Source: Asanoa iriomotensis (GTDB lineage Bacteria > Actinomycetota > Actinomycetes > Mycobacteriales > Micromonosporaceae). Taken from it: a stretch of 64,000 nt of DNA. The translations under genes were made by a program, and so were the position numbers. Location: positions 62,001-126,000 of the forward strand of contig NZ_BONC01000008.1 in NCBI RefSeq assembly GCF_016862515.1. The letters run 5' to 3'. Under the pieces are notes generated by a model, which was given only the letters and a program-made list of their open reading frames with translations, did not search any database and was not told the DNA's origin. How positions within the stretch are numbered: the stretch's first letter is position 1; every line of letters begins with the position of its first letter. This document shows, piece after piece, positions 61,552 to 64,000 of the stretch.

Positions 61552-62634
61552 ATGGCACTCGACCACTACGTCACCCTCGGCCGGTCCGGACTCCGGGTCA
61601 GCCCGTTCGCACTCGGCGCGATGACCTTCGGCACCGACCCCGGCGGGGCCGGCTGCGACGTCGCGGAGTCCGAGAAGATCCTGGCGACCTACCTGGAGCG
61701 CGGCGGCAACTTCGTCGACACCGCCAACTTCTACACCAACGGTCACTCGGAGAAGATCCTCGGCGACTACCTCGCCGCCCGACCGGGGCTGCGCGACCGC
61801 GTCGTCCTCGCGTCGAAGTTCTTCTTCAACATGTTCCCCGGCGACCCCAACGGCGGCGGCGCCGGCCGCGGCTCGATCATCGCGCAGCTCGACGAGTCGC
61901 TGCGCCGGCTACAGACCGACCACCTCGACCTCTACTGGATGCACAACTGGGACCGGCACACGCCGATCGAGGAGACCATGCGGGCCCTGGACGACCTGGT
62001 CCGGGCGGGCAAGATCCGCTACATCGGCTTCTCGAACACCCCCGCCTGGGTCACCGCGCAGGCACACACGACGGCCGTCCTCAAGGGATGGACGCCGCTG
62101 ATCGCGCTGCAGGTGGAATACTCGCTGCTCGCCCGCACCGTCGAGGGCGAGTTGGCGCCGTTCGCCCGCGACCAGGGCGTGGCGCTGACGCCGTGGAGCC
62201 CGCTGAAGAACGGCTTCCTGTCGGGCAAGTACCGCCGCGGCGCGCAGGTCACGGACTCGGCCCGCAGCGCGTACGTCGGCGGTCCGACGGAGGCCGACTA
62301 CGACGTCATCGAGGCGGTCGCCGCGGTCGCCGACGACCTGGGCACGACTCCGGCGGCGGTGTCGCTGGCCTGGCTGCGCGCCCGCGAGGGCACGGTGGTG
62401 CCGATCATCGGCGCCCGCCGCGTCACGCACCTGGAGTCCAACCTGGCCGGTCTGGAGATCACGCTGACGGACGCGCACCGCCGCGCGCTCGACGAGGCAT
62501 CCGCACCGGACCTGAACTACCCGGCCCCGATGCACGGCGCACAGCAGGCGATGCTCCAGTTCGCGGGCACCACGGTGGACGGCGTGTCGTCCGAGGTCTA
62601 CCCACCGCTGTTGGCGAGCAACGTCCGTTACTAG
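61552..62634 (+). CDS. Aldo/keto reductase
   Basis: 360 residues, NADPH-dependent TIM-barrel. Catalytic tetrad is visible: Asp and Tyr in FVDTANFYTNG, Lys in VVLASKFFF, His in LYWMHNW; NADP-binding VVPIIGARRVTHLESNL. Reduces aldehydes/ketones. ATG 61552. Its stop overlaps the convergent response-regulator gene by four bases. Confidence 0.93.
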   Translation: MALDHYVTLGRSGLRVSPFALGAMTFGTDPGGAGCDVAESEKILATYLERGGNFVDTANFYTNGHSEKILGDYLAARPGLRDRVVLASKFFFNMFPGDPNGGGAGRGSIIAQLDESLRRLQTDHLDLYWMHNWDRHTPIEETMRALDDLVRAGKIRYIGFSNTPAWVTAQAHTTAVLKGWTPLIALQVEYSLLARTVEGELAPFARDQGVALTPWSPLKNGFLSGKYRRGAQVTDSARSAYVGGPTEADYDVIEAVAAVADDLGTTPAAVSLAWLRAREGTVVPIIGARRVTHLESNLAGLEITLTDAHRRALDEASAPDLNYPAPMHGAQQAMLQFAGTTVDGVSSEVYPPLLASNVRY

Positions 62635-63296
62635 CCTCGGCCGCGGGCGACCACGCCGGTCTCGTACGCGAAGACCACCACCTGCACCCGGTCGCGCAGG
62701 TCCAGCTTGGTGAGGATCCGGCCGACGTGGGTCTTCACGGTCGCTTCGGCGAGCCGCAGCCGGGCCGCGATCTCCGCGTTGGAGCGGCCCTGCGCGACCT
62801 CCAGCAGCACCTCCCGTTCCCGCTCGGTGAGCCGGTCGAGCCGGCCGCCGGCGGGTGCGGCGGGGTCGGGCAGGTAGCCGGCGAACGCGTCGATCAGCCG
62901 GCGGGTGACCGGAGGTGCGACGACCGCGTCGCCGGCCGCCACGGCGCGGATCGCCGCGAGCAGGTCGGCCGGTGGCGCGTCCTTGAGCAGGAAGCCGCTC
63001 GCACCGGCCCGCAGCGCCGCGTACACGTACTCGTCGAGGTCGAAGGTCGTCAGCACGATCACCCGGGCCGGCAGGCCGGCGGCGACGATCCGGCCGGTGG
63101 CGACGATGCCGTCCTCGACCGGCATCCGCACGTCCATCACGACCACGTCGGGGCGCAGCGCGCCGGCCATCGCCACCGCCTGCGCCCCGTTGCCGGCCTC
63201 GCCGACCACCGACAGGTCGGGCTGGCTCTCGAGCACCATCCGGAAGCCGGTGCGCACCAGCGCCTGGTCGTCGGCGAGCAGCACCCGGACGGTCAC
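62631..63296 (-). CDS. LuxR/NarL-family response regulator
   Basis: 221 residues. Receiver domain with phospho-acceptor Asp in VVVMDVRMPVEDG, acidic pair LLADDQALVR and Lys in GFLLKDAPP; C-terminal LuxR helix-turn-helix (LTEREREVLLEVAQGRSNAE ... AEATVKTHVGRILTKLDLRD). Partner of the histidine kinase, whose stop overlaps its GTG start. Confidence 0.95.
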   Translation of the reverse strand: MTVRVLLADDQALVRTGFRMVLESQPDLSVVGEAGNGAQAVAMAGALRPDVVVMDVRMPVEDGIVATGRIVAAGLPARVIVLTTFDLDEYVYAALRAGASGFLLKDAPPADLLAAIRAVAAGDAVVAPPVTRRLIDAFAGYLPDPAAPAGGRLDRLTEREREVLLEVAQGRSNAEIAARLRLAEATVKTHVGRILTKLDLRDRVQVVVFAYETGVVARGRG

Positions 63297-64000
63297 GCGG
63301 CCACTCCCGGTCCGAAGTGGAGCGTCGCGCGGACCCGCCAGCCGGCACCGGATCGCGGGCCGGCGTCCACCGTCCCCTGGTAGGGAGCGGTCCGCTCGGC
63401 CATTCCCGCGAGGCCGTGCCGGCCGGCGGGGGTGGGCGGCCGGGCCGGGCGGCCGGCGCCGTCGTCGAGCACCTCGATCTCGACGTCGTCGGTGCCGTAG
63501 CGCACCCGCAGGTCGGCATGCGCGCCAGGACCGGCGTGCTTGATCACGTTGGTCAACGCCTCCTGCGCGATCCGGTAGACGGCGAGCCCGGCGCCGGGAC
63601 CCCAGTCGCCGGGCCGGCCGTCGGCGTGCAGTGTGACGTCGACGCCGGCCGCCCGCACCTGGCCGACCAGGTCGTCGAGGTCCGCCAGGCCCGGTTGCGG
63701 CACCCGCTCTCCGGGTCCACCGGCGCGCAGCAGCCCGACCAGGCGGCGCATCTCGTCGAGGGCCTGCCGGCCGGTCGCCGACACCTGTCGCATCGCCGAG
63801 CCGACCCGCTCCGACTCGGCGGCATAGCTGGCGCCGTCGGCCAGCGCGACCATGACGGCCAGGTTGTGCGCCACGATGTCGTGCATCTCCCGGGCGATCC
63901 GCGCCCGTTCGTCGGCGACCGCGAGCCGCGCCTCCCGGTCGCGGTCGCGCTCCAACCGCGCGGCCCGCTCCACCACCGCCGACAGGTACGCCTGGCGGGT
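63293..64000 (-). CDS. Sensor histidine kinase (NarL-type), partial
   Basis: C-terminal part of a HisKA_3-type kinase; the gene extends beyond base 64000. Visible: phospho-acceptor helix with His in ADERARIAREMHDIVAHNLA, then HATPase_c (VYRIAQEALTNVIKHAG, EVLDDGAGRP, HGLAGMAER). The membrane sensor region is outside the window. Signal unknown. Confidence 0.93.
   Translation of the reverse strand, partial: TRQAYLSAVVERAARLERDRDREARLAVADERARIAREMHDIVAHNLAVMVALADGASYAAESERVGSAMRQVSATGRQALDEMRRLVGLLRAGGPGERVPQPGLADLDDLVGQVRAAGVDVTLHADGRPGDWGPGAGLAVYRIAQEALTNVIKHAGPGAHADLRVRYGTDDVEIEVLDDGAGRPARPPTPAGRHGLAGMAERTAPYQGTVDAGPRSGAGWRVRATLHFGPGVAA

Overview
The window is uniformly GC-rich, dense with overlapping start/stop codons (ATGA, GTGA, TGATG), has many GTG/TTG starts and several promoters whose -10 box lies about 7 bases before the start codon (leaderless mRNAs). 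Together with SARP, ECF41, SigE-type sigma, LacI and IdeR/SoxR-like sites this points to a filamentous actinomycete chromosome, possibly Micromonosporales; the genus cannot be fixed from sequence alone. I see no tRNA, rRNA, CRISPR, insertion sequence or prophage.

Layout. 1-6.3 kb: a leftward operon of a NtaA/DszA-type FMN monooxygenase and a dipeptide-type ABC importer, preceded by a cysteine-rich leader peptide not previously obvious as an ORF; probably organosulfur scavenging. 6.3-10.1 kb: LysR regulator, cupin, an ECF41 sigma factor coupled to its NAD-dependent epimerase partner, and a DJ-1/PfpI protein. 10.2-22.8 kb: a complete soluble di-iron propane-type monooxygenase operon (alpha subunit, reductase, beta subunit, coupling protein, amidohydrolase, DUF59 protein, alcohol dehydrogenase, dedicated GroEL, NRAMP metal transporter) with its divergent GAF/AAA/Fis activator. 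A palindrome GTCTCA-N3-TGAGAC occurs at the activator promoter, in degenerate form at the operon promoter, and again beside the DJ-1 gene. 22.8-32.4 kb: DUF4386 protein, a SARP regulator behind three helically phased direct repeats, a 1207-residue metzincin-like protein without a signal peptide, and an S9 peptidase.

32.4-43.2 kb: two copies of an unrecognised two-gene cassette (347-residue Cys-motif membrane protein plus a ~175-residue membrane protein) in inverted orientation enclose a block of ADP-ribosylglycohydrolase, ribokinase, LacI repressor and a three-subunit molybdenum aldehyde/xanthine-type oxidoreductase; two identical LacI-type operators lie between the divergent halves. 43.3-54.4 kb: secreted phosphodiesterase-fold protein, maltokinase-cap protein, secreted M14 and cytosolic M20 peptidases, a ribosomal protein S4 gene facing a small gene across an iron box, an ECF sigma/anti-sigma pair, a wrecked PHP phosphatase gene and a secreted PQQ-type sugar dehydrogenase.

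54.4-58.1 kb: a five-gene operon of Ycf46-like AAA ATPase, Ycf35-like (DUF1257) protein, DUF2997-like protein, a membrane helix-hairpin-helix protein and a radical-SAM activase-like enzyme; this is the best candidate for an uncharacterised system. 58.1-64 kb: SRPBCC and NTF2-like proteins, a quinone oxidoreductase behind a SoxR-type promoter, glyoxalase-fold protein, AraC regulator, aldo/keto reductase, and a two-component system that leaves the window.
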